Made by a program: the position numbers and the translations under genes. Of a stretch of 32,637 nucleotides of DNA, positions 8,375 to 17,555 are shown piece after piece. Source of the stretch: CAIYRG01 sp964494505 (GTDB lineage: Bacteria; Pseudomonadota; Alphaproteobacteria; Micropepsales; Micropepsaceae); NCBI GenBank assembly GCA_964494505.1, contig CAZBRO010000042.1, forward strand, positions 1 to 32,637, read 5' to 3'. Below the pieces are notes generated by a model. That model saw only the letters and a program-made list of their open reading frames with translations, did no database searches and was not told the origin of the DNA. How positions within the stretch are numbered: the first letter of the stretch is position 1; each line of letters opens with the position of its first letter.

Positions 8375-8593
8375 GTGGGGCAGGGATGGTGGCGAGTGGA
8401 TGACGACTTGGAGATCGCAGAGGAACTCCGGGCGAAGGCCGAAGCCGCGAGACAAAAAGCCAACGGGTTCACAGACCGGAAAATGCGAGTGATCCTGCTG
8501 GAAACAGCCGACGATTACGAAAACATGGCGCGGACCATGGAAGCGATCCACAGATCGAAAGAGGTCTTAGCGCGCCTTCAGAATTCAAACTGA
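8375..8593 (+). CDS. small helical protein, Rhizobiales-type family 1
   Basis: Up to 72 residues from GTG 8375; GTG 8396 would give 65 residues and starts nearer the conserved part. The body is two helices (DDLEIAEELRAKAEAARQKA and MRVILLETADDYENMARTME) with a short linker and a charged tail. It is related in pattern to the 6454 protein (shared E-A--Y--MA--I-ER/HRS). Function unknown. It is separated from that paralogue by about 1.7 kb of gene-poor sequence. Confidence 0.6.
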   Translation: MGQGWWRVDDDLEIAEELRAKAEAARQKANGFTDRKMRVILLETADDYENMARTMEAIHRSKEVLARLQNSN

Positions 8594-8750
8594 CCCATCG
8601 CCCACTTGATGCTCGCGCCAGCGCCAATCTGCACGACGGCTTTCCGGATTCGCCCCAAGGTTGCCGCACCCACGATCCTAGAGGCCGGCGCGGATGCCAT
8701 CGGCACCGGCTTGCGCGTCTCAGCGAATGCTCCCCGCGGTATTTAGTGAA

Positions 8751-9431
8751 TCAGGCGCGCGTCCCGGAATGCCCGAACAGGACCTTCCGACAAAAACTCG
8801 GATCCGGCGCCACGCCCCGGTTAATGGCCGCCTCAGCTTTTGAAATTTCCACTGCACTGACGAGCCCCCGGGCATTGGCCTCCAGTGCCTTGTTCAGAAG
8901 CTCACCGGCTTCAATCTCCGCCGGCATGGCGCTCCGCAATGATCCCGCAGAATCGACCTTTTGAACGAGCGCAGGATCGATCGGCAGACCCTTGTTCCAG
9001 CATACTTCCGCCTTTGCGATGTCCATAGCGGACACCTCCCCCGCAGCTTGTGCCGCCAGGGCGCGCGCCCAAAACTCAGGCGAAGCCCGGCTCGCGCTTG
9101 CAACGCGAACGCCGTGTGCACGGGCGAGCTTGTCGATCTTCGCTGCCCCCGCCTTCACGATGTCCAAAACCTGACTGAGCGCCTTCATGACGGCACCCTC
9201 ATTCCGCTCCACGCGCGCGCTCAGCGACTTGACGACTTGGACCCCATCCAATGCTTCGACCTTGGTCCCGTCCGCGAGCGTGACCGTGAACGATTTCGCG
9301 ACTTCGACGTCATTGGCGGCGGCCGCGATTTTCTTGTCGGCGTCACTGGTATCGGACGGGTCCGCGTCCTCGCCGTCAAGCGCGCGCAATTCTTCGAGCA
9401 AGAGTTCAAATTCACCACCTTTGATCGCCAC
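8751..9431 (-). CDS. unknown protein with internal duplication
   Basis: 226 residues from GTG 9431, with GGAG six bases upstream on the coding strand. The N-terminus is acidic (LLEELRALDGEDADPSD). A small block, TVTLADGTKVEALDG (residues 49-63), looks like a short beta unit, and a helical region follows to residue 115. Residues 124-159 and 182-217 are two copies of a 36-residue unit sharing AL-A-A-G-VSA--I-KAE---N-G---DP---KV. Each unit looks like two helices. I do not recognise a family. The style (short acidic start, helical repeats) recalls phage structural or scaffolding proteins, but nothing beside it supports that. Confidence 0.6.
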   Translation of the reverse strand: MAIKGGEFELLLEELRALDGEDADPSDTSDADKKIAAAANDVEVAKSFTVTLADGTKVEALDGVQVVKSLSARVERNEGAVMKALSQVLDIVKAGAAKIDKLARAHGVRVASASRASPEFWARALAAQAAGEVSAMDIAKAEVCWNKGLPIDPALVQKVDSAGSLRSAMPAEIEAGELLNKALEANARGLVSAVEISKAEAAINRGVAPDPSFCRKVLFGHSGTRA

Positions 9432-9679
9432 CGCCGTCTCCTTGAATTGTCGCCACGGTGAAACCGTACCGGCACGACCGGTGCGGAGCGTCCTGGAAAT
9501 TCTGTTGCCGAAATCGCAGTAATGCGCCGGGCGCTTTGCAGCCAGTCCGTACTTACGCCGACGCTTGCGCCGCCGTAGCCTACCGCGAGCGCGATATCGG
9601 GGAGGCGCGGTATCAAACCCACGACCCGATGTTCGGTACTACGACGTGGCCCGAACGAATTCTCATCTCGCCGCAACTC

Positions 9680-10435
9680 TCAAATACCGCCATACCAAGT
9701 GCCAGAGCCCTTCCGGTAAAGGTCCATGCGGTCGGTGACGATGATGCGCGAGAGATATTTAGTGTTCTTCCAGCCGATCTCGCGGCTCATGCGCAGGCGC
9801 AGGGGAGCGCCGAAGTTCGGCGGCAAGGCCTCGTTGTTCATCCCGTAGGCGAGGATCGTTTGGGGATGGAGGGCGTCCGCCATATCGATGCCTTCGAACT
9901 GGACGCGGATGATGCCCGTCGTTTGCTGCGGGTTCGGATAGGGCATGAACACCGCGTAGCGCGCTTCCGGCTTCGGCTTGGCAAGACCGAGCACATAAGC
10001 GAGCCGCACCCCTGTCCATTCCGCGATATAGGACCAGCCCTGCTCGCAGGCGTGCAGCAGTATGTGGCTTTGGGAGGGCATATTCCTGAGTTCGCCGAGC
10101 GTGAAAGACACCGGGCGCTCGATCAGGCCCTCAAATTGCAGCCGCCAATCCTTGAAGCCGTCTGCGGCAAGGCGAAGGAAGGCCTCGTCCGGTGGCGCCG
10201 GACCGTTCACCACGGGCGATTTGGAGATATCGCTGCGCTTGAATTCACGCGCGAGCGCATTGCCCGACGTTAGCAGACGCTGAGAGGCATATGTCAGCGT
10301 TTCCCCCGCTCCAAAGAGAGTGCCGTAATCGGGCGGGATCAAATTGTAACGGGCGGCAGCGCCGATTCCGCCGACGCCCGCCGCCGTTGCGAGACTCGCT
10401 GTGACCAGCCTACGTCGCGTGATGAGACTGCTCAT
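9680..10435 (-). CDS. sulfite-oxidase-fold molybdopterin oxidoreductase (periplasmic)
   Basis: 251 residues. A Tat-type leader with ITRRRLVTASLATAAG (residues 5-20) implies export of a folded cofactor protein. The catalytic domain shows HILLHACEQGW (residues 124-134), where Cys130 matches the molybdenum-ligating Cys of sulfite oxidase and MsrP (YedY) proteins. Later blocks such as TILAYGMNNEALPPNFGAPL and IVTDRMDLY are also typical. The ATG at 10435 overlaps the stop of the upstream cytochrome b gene by ATGA, so the two are translationally coupled and should form one complex. The likely job is reduction or oxidation of a small periplasmic S- or N-oxide substrate, with electrons exchanged through the b-type cytochrome. 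The substrate cannot be deduced; MsrP is only one possibility. Confidence 0.88.
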   Translation of the reverse strand: MSSLITRRRLVTASLATAAGVGGIGAAARYNLIPPDYGTLFGAGETLTYASQRLLTSGNALAREFKRSDISKSPVVNGPAPPDEAFLRLAADGFKDWRLQFEGLIERPVSFTLGELRNMPSQSHILLHACEQGWSYIAEWTGVRLAYVLGLAKPKPEARYAVFMPYPNPQQTTGIIRVQFEGIDMADALHPQTILAYGMNNEALPPNFGAPLRLRMSREIGWKNTKYLSRIIVTDRMDLYRKGSGTWYGGI

Positions 10436-11202
10436 TTCGTGCTCCTTCCTCCGGGCACCCGTCCGGTGATCATCGCCTGCACATGGGACCTGAACCCGAC
10501 AAGAACCAGCATAGCCATGTGGACGATGAAGAAAATCAACAGCAGGCTTGCAAAGACGAAGTGAAGGGTGCGCGCGGACTGATGGCCTCCCAACAGTGTC
10601 ACCAAAAAGGGAAACACGGACGTAACCGCGAACGACATCGCGAGGCCTGTCCAGACGATGCCCGGAAACAGCACGAACAGAACGACGAGATAGGTCAGGC
10701 GCTGCACGACATTGTAGGTCCACGCCTCATCCGCGCCCGTCCGCTTCCAGCGCACATGATCCCAGATCACGCTGAGAATCGGGCGCCAACTGAGGTCCGC
10801 TTTCGCCGGCAGCAGGTCCCTGCGCAAGTGCTGTGTCGCCAAACCGCCGATCACATACGCGAGGCCACCGAGCACCAGGAGCCAAGCGAAAAAGAAATGG
10901 ATTGGTCGGTTCCAGACCGATGGTCCGATAATCATAGGGAGCGGGAGATCGATGAGCGACGGCGTCCCCACCGCGCCGGTCTCGCCCCAATAGAACCGCG
11001 GATGAGAGATGAGAATACCGCTGCCGCTGGCAATAAGGCCAAGGACGCCTGTCGCAAAGAGCCAGTGGGTGACGCGGACGACTGCTAGATGCCGCACCGA
11101 ATGTGCAGTCCGATTGGGACCGGCTCCGGTGATAGGCTCAGTGCTTTCCGGAACCGCTGGGGCGCGTGGACTGAGAAAGACCGAGGTAGGACTTGCCCGC
11201 AT
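10432..11202 (-). CDS. cytochrome b561-type membrane electron carrier
   Basis: 256 residues from ATG 11202, chosen because GGAGGG lies seven bases upstream; an ATG two codons earlier sits almost on that site. Four hydrophobic helices carry His in THWLFA (about residue 46), RPIHFFFAW (102), RTLHFVFA (214) and FIVHMAML (228), consistent with ligation of two b hemes as in Ni/Fe-hydrogenase-type cytochromes b. It should anchor and feed the coupled molybdoenzyme downstream (ATGA overlap) from the quinone pool. This partner differs from the MsrQ/YedZ family usually paired with MsrP. Confidence 0.87.
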   Translation of the reverse strand: MRASPTSVFLSPRAPAVPESTEPITGAGPNRTAHSVRHLAVVRVTHWLFATGVLGLIASGSGILISHPRFYWGETGAVGTPSLIDLPLPMIIGPSVWNRPIHFFFAWLLVLGGLAYVIGGLATQHLRRDLLPAKADLSWRPILSVIWDHVRWKRTGADEAWTYNVVQRLTYLVVLFVLFPGIVWTGLAMSFAVTSVFPFLVTLLGGHQSARTLHFVFASLLLIFFIVHMAMLVLVGFRSHVQAMITGRVPGGRSTK

Positions 11203-11515
11203 GTGCATTCCCTCCAACGCACGAATTCCCGTGAGAGCGATTGGGCCAGCCCGATAATTGGGTAGCCAAACGAAACTATCTTCGTGGCATGTTAGCACCG
11301 AAACGCATATTGGTCATTTCCGTGGTGGCGTAATTGCGCGACCGAGAAACGTCCGTCCTGCCCCCTCTGCGTGGGGCCACGCCTTGAACAGGTCACCAAT
11401 ACTGACGTAATCGGGACACGCGCTAAGAAGGGAGGTGCCGTTCATGCCCGGCATCATGGCTCGCGACGGCCCCGCGTCACGGTAGTGCATCGATGCGCAA
11501 CGCGACCGCACCAAG
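11203..11515. other. intergenic region upstream of the cytochrome b gene
   Basis: About 310 bases between the cupin stop and the cytochrome b start, all neighbours on the - strand. It must contain the promoter of the cytochrome b-molybdoenzyme operon, but I could not identify convincing -35/-10 boxes. No gene supported. Confidence 0.4.
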
Positions 11516-11980
11516 CTACTTTTGGTCCGAAACCGGGATCGCGATGGTGACACGGTCTTCGTTGCCGACGACCCTCGTGATGTGACCCTTGCCGGTCAGG
11601 TCTTCCGCCAAGTCGATGCTGCCTGGCCCAAGCTCGATCTTTGTTCCGTCAACGAGTTCGACCTCGCCGTGGCCACTCAACGTGATCACATACTGGCGAC
11701 GCGGCGCGGTGTGCCAATCGGCCACTCGGCCAGGAGCCGCGCGCCGAATCTCCGCACCTGCGCCCGCCATCAGCCTGAAGCCGTCAGTGCCACGCGGCCC
11801 GAATTTGGCCTCGATTTCCTCCGCGTGCGTCTGTCCGTCCGGACCTGTGAAGAGCCGAGTGATCTTGACCGGTTTGCTAGTTTGCGCCGCGGCACCGCTG
11901 GCGCACAATGCCGGATGCAACATCAGAACGCAGACGCTTAATAGACCAATGCCGATAAGCATGCCGCGCTTCGAATTCAT
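11516..11980 (-). CDS. secreted cupin-domain protein
   Basis: 154 residues from ATG 11980; GGGAGG lies six bases upstream on the coding strand, so this start is preferred over one five codons earlier. The signal peptide is residues 1-33, ending near ASGAAAQ. The mature part is a single cupin barrel: DWHTAPRRQYVITLSGHGEV matches cupin motif 1, with GDGT-like LVDGTKIELGPGS, and the closing strands contain GHITRVV and RVTIAIPV. Metal ligands would be His in the WHTAP segment and perhaps GHI. Function may be binding or isomerising a small ligand in the periplasm. It lies between the redox pair and the TonB receptor on the same strand but with gaps of 300 bases each side. Confidence 0.75.
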   Translation of the reverse strand: MNSKRGMLIGIGLLSVCVLMLHPALCASGAAAQTSKPVKITRLFTGPDGQTHAEEIEAKFGPRGTDGFRLMAGAGAEIRRAAPGRVADWHTAPRRQYVITLSGHGEVELVDGTKIELGPGSIDLAEDLTGKGHITRVVGNEDRVTIAIPVSDQK

Positions 11981-12277
11981 AAGGGCCTCCCGCAATTTTG
12001 TGCATTTACGCTATCACGGTTTGAGACGCATATCATTCGCGTTCTGTTTGAACGGAACTCGATCAGTTTCACCGAAGACTGGTCTAATGCTTCCGCTTGG
12101 GAACCTGCAATCTCTGGACCCGATGCTGAACATGCTACGTCCAAGCTTGCGCGTGAAAAACGAGGCGCGGATCACCGCGGGCTGGCGTGGCGCGTTCCTC
12201 AATGCCTGCCTCCCCCGAAGGGCCGCGAAAAGTGCCACAAATGAGCCGGTACCACGACCCCGTTGTTCTGTTGTGTC

Positions 12278-15200
12278 CTACCAGACTTTCGTCAGAGTGA
12301 GCGTGAAGGTGCGCTGCAAGTCGATGAAGGCATTATCGAAGGCACGAACCGATCCGCTGCCGCGTGATCCGATCTGGAACGGCGGCTGCTTGTTGAACAG
12401 ATCGTTGATCGTGATCTGAACGCCGAGGTTGCGCAGATATTCATTCGCCGGCCGTTCACCGGTCTGATATCCGAGCGTCAGATCGAAATAGACGGTTGGC
12501 GGTGAATAATTCGGGAACGTGACCAATGGCCCATAATAGGGCGAGCCAGAAAAACACGAACCTGGCCCAAAGCCAGCCTGATAAAAGCAGGGCGGTAGCA
12601 GATTGTTACCAGCGGTATTGAGAAGGCCATGGCCAAAATAGTTGGCGAAGGCGGTGACGCTCCAGATGTCATTGGCCCAGCCCAGGCGGTATCGAACGCG
12701 CTGCAACCGATTTCCGGAATTTTGCCCCACGAATGTATCGACAACCGGCGACGTTGCACTACCTCGACTCCGGTCCGTGAGTTCGTAAAAGCCCGACGCA
12801 CCGATATTTACCGAGCCGAGATTTTCAAAACCCAATCTATCCAAATCGAAGTCATAGCGCCCATTGAAATCGATGCCGGCAAACACGCGCGATCCGACAT
12901 TGGTGAGGGCACTATCGGAGATGACTTTGATGTTGGTCGGGACGGCAGTAGGGTCGAATCCACCGCCGCGGCTCGGATAGGCTGCGAGAGCTTGAACCAG
13001 CGCAAGGAAAGATGCGTTGGCCGGATCCGTGATTGGCAACTCTGGATGCGGTATCACCGTGTATCGCCCGCGGGAGGCCGGATCATCCGGACCAAGTCCC
13101 AGGGCAGCGCTGGAAATGAGGCCAGTGAACTCCAGATTGAACCACGTAAAGTCCAGGTTCAGTCCGGAAAGATTCACGCCGAGGATCGGATCGGTCGGTG
13201 CGAAATTAAAGCCGGTACTCCATTGCTTCAATGTCTGCGGCCCTAACGTTTGACCATTTCTGAGAATCACAGCGGCACCCGCCCCCCCGCCACTGACATC
13301 AAGGACCCCAGGTTGACGAAGCGACGGGTTCGCCGAGCAGGTTGGGTTCAGCAGCGCAGTGAGCGACCCCGGTATGGCCACGCCTGCGGGAGACCCATTG
13401 ATGGAGCCGCAGCCGAGAATGGCGACATCGCCGGCCAGCGCCCCACCCAGGGGATTCACGCCAGCTATGGTCGATTGGATTGGGGAGTTTTCCGCAAAGG
13501 ATGGCACCCGGAAGGACTTGCCCCAGGCTGCACGAATTGTGAGGCCGTCCCCGACGCCCCAATTAACAGCTAGCTTTGGCGTATAAACTGGGTTCGCCAG
13601 ATTGTTGTATTTGTCGTAGCGATAGCCTGCTTCGATAACCAAGGATTGGATGAGCGGCAGTACGTTGTTCTCACCGACGAGTGGTATGTCAAGCTGCCCG
13701 AAAAATGCAGTGCTCCTTTGTGTCTCGAAGTCCTCGGCATCGGTTATGATAGCCGTGCTCGCGGTGTTGTCGTTCTGCAAACTGACAAGAGACCAATGTT
13801 CCGCGAGATGTTGCGCCGCTATGGCACCTCGGACCGTCCCGCCAGGAAGATCGAACAGGGGACCGTCCAGATTCAGGTCGACTTCCTGTACCTTAAAATG
13901 TTCGTGTTGCGTGCGATAACCTACCAAGTAGTTCAGAGTGGTTGGCGAATTGCAGGTGAAAGCCGTCGGATCGCAGAAGATATTGAGATAGGGGACGCTT
14001 GCTGGCTTTGTATAAGAGGGCGACGTCGCGGTGGCTGCGATTGTATTGCCCAGCGCGGCGCTCAGATTATTTTTGTTGATCGCGTTGCTGGCATCTCCAT
14101 AGTTGCGGTCGTCGCTCATGGAGTAGGTGGCTTTGCCGCGCCAGTCGAAGGGCAATTTGTCCAGATTAAAGCCGAAATCATAATGGCCGGCGACTTCGCC
14201 ACCGACAACGGTTGTTGGCACCTCAAGGGCAAAACTGTAATCGACCTTCAGACTGGTCGGCACGCATGTGACTGCTTGCGCCCCAGATACCGGACAACCG
14301 GGGGCGCCGCTATTAGCCGCTGGTCCTGACGGACGAAATGGATTGTTGGTCGGCACGGTAAGGTTTGTCTCAAGGACTTGCCTAGCCTCACCGTTTGCCG
14401 CCGGGTAAATCTGCTTGCCGCGTTGGTTGGAGTAGAAGGCATCACCGAAAAGCGAAATCGGCCCGAAGCCAAAGAAATCATTGGTCAGCTTCTGGTCGAG
14501 AGTTCCGGTGACAGCATTGGTCTGCAGCCGAGGGCGGGCATCGCTGTTGAGCCAGGGATTGCGTTCATTCTTGACACCGGGATTGGCGACTATCGCGGCC
14601 CAAGTGAGGCCAACGCCGTTCTGGCCCTTCGGAATAGAAAAGCAATTGGAACAGAACTGCGTGCCGGCGGCAGCCGTCTCCCCGGCCGGTGAATTCGCTA
14701 TGGTTGCCGCATTACCGGAATGGGCGATGCCCGGGAGGCTCGATCCGAGCGGCGTATCATCGAAGAGGCCCCATGGCGTGAAATTGAGGGTGTAATAGCT
14801 ACGTTGGTCCGCAGAGAGCGGGGTGCTGTCGGTGACCGCGTAGCTGACGGTGATATTGCCGCCGTCCCAGGACTTCCCGTAAAGCTGCGAGAACTGGCCG
14901 GTCATGAAGCCGGTATCCGGCGACGAACCGAAACTGGCCTGGGTCATGGCCCCGTCATAGCCGCGCTTGAGGATGATGTTGATCACGCCAGCCGTGGCAT
15001 CGGATCCGTAGACCGCCGATGCGCCGGCGGAGAGTACGTCGACACGATCGATCGCGATCTGCGGAATGATGGAGGGGTTGACGGTGTCATTGCTGTAGTT
15101 CTGAGGCGGCCAACGCAGCCCATTGACGAGGAGCAGCGTCTCGACGCCCGAACCGGTACCAAGGCCGTGAATTTGTACGTTCTGTTCGAAGCTGAGAGTT

Positions 15201-15535
15201 CCTCCGCCATAGGTCGGCGAGGCTTCAGCGTCGATGCGCAATGCCGGAATGGTTTTAAGAATTTCCGTTACGGACAGCTTGCCTGTTTCAACGAACTCCT
15301 GCGGCGTGAGCGCCGATACCGGAACGCCAACGGCGGCCGTACCGCGAATCAGAGACCCCGTAACGAGCACTTGTTCGGGAGGCGTCGCTGAAGCCTGTGC
15401 TTGAGCTAGAGTCTGGGTCTGGGTTTGCGCCTGCGCGGCACCGCCCACGGCCATGACTATAAAAGATGCGGTTCCTAGCAGCGCCGTCAAATAAATTGTG
15501 CTTCTCGCGCGCGAGCGCGATGTCTTGGAATTCAT
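12278..15535 (-). CDS. TonB-dependent outer-membrane receptor
   Basis: 1085 residues from ATG 15535, which follows a GGGGGAGGG site; a start 32 codons upstream would precede the signal peptide. The signal peptide ends near GGAAQAQ (residue 37). A TonB-box-like EQVLVTGSLI (54-63) is followed by a plug domain with VPVSALTPQEFVETG, TLLLVNGLRW and VDVLSAGASAVYGSDATAGV, the last a hallmark of plug domains. A large beta-barrel follows and ends in an aromatic residue (KVW). Such receptors import scarce ligands (metal chelates, vitamins, plant-derived molecules or glycans) using TonB energy. The barrel has no obvious siderophore signature, so the ligand is unknown. No TonB/ExbBD genes or sigma/anti-sigma pair lie in the window. 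The divergent secreted protein at 15800 and the propeller at 17556 are candidate partners. Confidence 0.93.
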   Translation of the reverse strand: MNSKTSRSRARSTIYLTALLGTASFIVMAVGGAAQAQTQTQTLAQAQASATPPEQVLVTGSLIRGTAAVGVPVSALTPQEFVETGKLSVTEILKTIPALRIDAEASPTYGGGTLSFEQNVQIHGLGTGSGVETLLLVNGLRWPPQNYSNDTVNPSIIPQIAIDRVDVLSAGASAVYGSDATAGVINIILKRGYDGAMTQASFGSSPDTGFMTGQFSQLYGKSWDGGNITVSYAVTDSTPLSADQRSYYTLNFTPWGLFDDTPLGSSLPGIAHSGNAATIANSPAGETAAAGTQFCSNCFSIPKGQNGVGLTWAAIVANPGVKNERNPWLNSDARPRLQTNAVTGTLDQKLTNDFFGFGPISLFGDAFYSNQRGKQIYPAANGEARQVLETNLTVPTNNPFRPSGPAANSGAPGCPVSGAQAVTCVPTSLKVDYSFALEVPTTVVGGEVAGHYDFGFNLDKLPFDWRGKATYSMSDDRNYGDASNAINKNNLSAALGNTIAATATSPSYTKPASVPYLNIFCDPTAFTCNSPTTLNYLVGYRTQHEHFKVQEVDLNLDGPLFDLPGGTVRGAIAAQHLAEHWSLVSLQNDNTASTAIITDAEDFETQRSTAFFGQLDIPLVGENNVLPLIQSLVIEAGYRYDKYNNLANPVYTPKLAVNWGVGDGLTIRAAWGKSFRVPSFAENSPIQSTIAGVNPLGGALAGDVAILGCGSINGSPAGVAIPGSLTALLNPTCSANPSLRQPGVLDVSGGGAGAAVILRNGQTLGPQTLKQWSTGFNFAPTDPILGVNLSGLNLDFTWFNLEFTGLISSAALGLGPDDPASRGRYTVIPHPELPITDPANASFLALVQALAAYPSRGGGFDPTAVPTNIKVISDSALTNVGSRVFAGIDFNGRYDFDLDRLGFENLGSVNIGASGFYELTDRSRGSATSPVVDTFVGQNSGNRLQRVRYRLGWANDIWSVTAFANYFGHGLLNTAGNNLLPPCFYQAGFGPGSCFSGSPYYGPLVTFPNYSPPTVYFDLTLGYQTGERPANEYLRNLGVQITINDLFNKQPPFQIGSRGSGSVRAFDNAFIDLQRTFTLTLTKVW

Positions 15536-15799
15536 GCCCTCCCCCGTGATCGCTCCCGTGCGATCTGCTTTATTGATGGTAATGTCGTCATAACATCTAA
15601 AATTCCTCTTCGTCGCGATTGCGAAGTTCAAATACTTAGAACATTGGCGAATCCCAATGACATGGTAATGAGAAAATCATGTTTGAACGTTCGCTGTTGA
15701 TCCAGCCACCAATCGCTCTTTGCCGTCGGCGAAAACTCCGCCACACTGGCGCGCGCGATTTATGATTGAGAACCATCAGACAATACTAGGAAAACGACG

Positions 15800-16687
15800 A
15801 TGCTTATGAACGCGCGCATCACCCACCGGCGCCTGTTATCGCGAATCATAGGGACGACACTGCTTCTAAGCGCGGGGACCGGATGGCCGGCGTTGCGCGC
15901 GCAGCCCGCCGAACCGGGGACTGCCATCCCCGATTTCTCGTCTAACAAGATGACATGGGTTCTTATGAACGGCACAGCATACTTCAGAGTGCCCGGCGAT
16001 ACCGGGCCGGGTCCCATCATGGATATGCCCGGTCACGAATACATCGCCGACCACAACACCCGCGTAGCGGACACGACCAACCCGATCTTGAAGCCCTGGG
16101 CCAAGAAGCTGATGGATATAAACAATGACCGGGTGCTTGCGGGAGGCATTCCTTTCTATCCGACCTCCAGGTGCTGGCCCGGCGGCGTTCCAGGCCTTTT
16201 GCTCTATCCTGGGGAGCCTGTATTTTTCATCCAGACCCCAAAAGAGGTTTGGATACTCTACCAGCGCGACGAACAAGTGCGACGGATTTACATGAATGTG
16301 CCGCACAGCAAGACGCCTAACTATTCGGTGTATGGCGAAGCGGTAGGCCATTACGAAAATGGCGACACATTGGTCATCGATACGATCGGATTGGACGACA
16401 AAGGCCCGATCGACCGGTTTAGAACGCCGCATACGAAGCAATTGCATGTCGTGGAACGCTACCGGCTAAACAATGGCGGAAGAAATATTGAAATCACATT
16501 CACCGTCGAGGATCCCGGTGCTTTCAACATGGCTTGGAAAGGCAAAGTGGACTTCGAGCGTGGTCGCGGGGCGCGATCCGGAGGTCCCTGGGAGGAATCC
16601 ATCTGCGCCGATGGGCCCCGAGATTATTTTGCCGATGATAAGCCCGGCGCCGTTCCGATACCGCAAACGGACAGACCGGATTTCTGA
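15800..16687 (+). CDS. secreted protein of unknown function, divergent from the TonB receptor
   Basis: 295 residues. The N-terminus (residues 8-35) is basic then hydrophobic and ends at ALRAQ, a signal peptide. Conserved-looking blocks are GDTLVIDTIG (188-197), HTKQLHVVERY (211-221) and VEDPGAFNMAWKG (236-248), with Cys125 and a CADG near residue 278. I recall a family of exported proteins with a 'GDTLVVDTIGF(N/D)..PHTEQLHVIERY' core in soil Proteobacteria and Acidobacteria, often near TonB receptors, with no assigned activity. It shares a 264-base divergent promoter region with the receptor, so joint regulation is likely. Start at ATG 15800 or 15806. Confidence 0.75.
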   Translation: MLMNARITHRRLLSRIIGTTLLLSAGTGWPALRAQPAEPGTAIPDFSSNKMTWVLMNGTAYFRVPGDTGPGPIMDMPGHEYIADHNTRVADTTNPILKPWAKKLMDINNDRVLAGGIPFYPTSRCWPGGVPGLLLYPGEPVFFIQTPKEVWILYQRDEQVRRIYMNVPHSKTPNYSVYGEAVGHYENGDTLVIDTIGLDDKGPIDRFRTPHTKQLHVVERYRLNNGGRNIEITFTVEDPGAFNMAWKGKVDFERGRGARSGGPWEESICADGPRDYFADDKPGAVPIPQTDRPDF

Positions 16688-16859
16688 ATCCGCATCGGTT
16701 TTCCAATTGGAATGACCGGTTTATTGGCCCTGACCCGGCGCGTCGTTGATGAAGGATGCCGGCGTCGCGCGGTGTCGGGAAGCGCCGACCGGTGGCAGGT
16801 GGTTTCGCGACTGTCTGTCGCGAGTCAAATTTTCCTGTTCGGGGAGCGGGCCGCACCCT

Positions 16860-17211
16860 GAATTGCGGGGCTACGTCAATGCCGCTACCAACCAGGTCAC
16901 ATCGCGCGAAGGCGGAACGGCGCTCGCGCCGGAGAAATCGATCAATTATAGCGTCGGCTTCGAACTGGCACCTACGGTGTTCCTGCGCGGTCTCGATGTG
17001 CAGGCAACTTGGTACAGTGTCAAGGTCAACAACACGTTGTTGGCATTCACCGCAACATCGTCGAATGATCTCGCTGACCCGCTACAACGGTTCCACTTCA
17101 TCGTGCCAAGCGACCTTGGATGTCCCGTGGCGGCAAACGCCATCCAAGCACCAGCACACGAAACATTTCTGGTTACGATATCCTCAAACCCGATACGGGC
17201 CGCGTCATCGG
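16860..17211 (+). pseudogene. fragment of a second TonB-dependent receptor
   Basis: In frame from 16860 the translation gives YVNAATNQVTS, then ALAPEKSINYSVGFELAP, GLDVQATWYSVKVNNTL and, further on, RFHFIVPSDLGCPVAA. This is the classic distal barrel region of a TonB receptor (L-PE-S-NY-VGFE followed by a W/Y-strand). The piece has no signal peptide, plug or C-terminal aromatic strand, and the open frame continues to 17465 as unrelated sequence. It is not a copy of the neighbouring intact receptor. About 340 bases after it (17212-17555) hold no recognised gene. This is the remnant of a paralogue lost by deletion. Confidence 0.75.
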
Positions 17212-17555
17212 GCTCACTTTGCTTAAGAACTGGTAATCGCGCGCCATTGGCCGGCGATCGAGCAGAGAACTCGCGCCGGCCCGTGTCTTTGTTCGCTCGC
17301 GAAATTTCATTGATACAGTGCCTTTTGTTTGGGAGAGCGCTTTTGGCGGACGAACCTCGCTTGCCCTTCGCGCAAATCATCGTTGGCCAAACTCGCTCCA
17401 CTATGGTGCAGGTTGGTGTCGGGCTCCTTACACTACATTTTGACCCTATTTGGACTAACGCATGACGCGAATCACGCGCTTACAGCGACCGTCGAGCCCA
17501 TTTGTGGTAAGATCTAAATACGCGGACTAAACGGACGATGCCTGGGGAGGCCAAT

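Noticed and set aside
10483..11088. A 201-codon + strand open frame
   Set aside because: Antisense to cytochrome b, which has all four His ligands and a start with a good ribosome-binding site.
12014..12238. A 74-codon - strand ORF after the TonB receptor
   Set aside because: No start signal; the tail looks faintly transposase-like, but nothing else of an insertion sequence is present.
12948..12975. Possible att copy of the tRNA-Asn 3' end (GGGTCGAATCCACCGCCGCGG-like)
   Set aside because: Only a partial match, and it lies inside the intact TonB receptor coding sequence.
14720..15391. A 223-codon + strand open frame
   Set aside because: Antisense to the plug domain of the TonB receptor, which is unambiguous.
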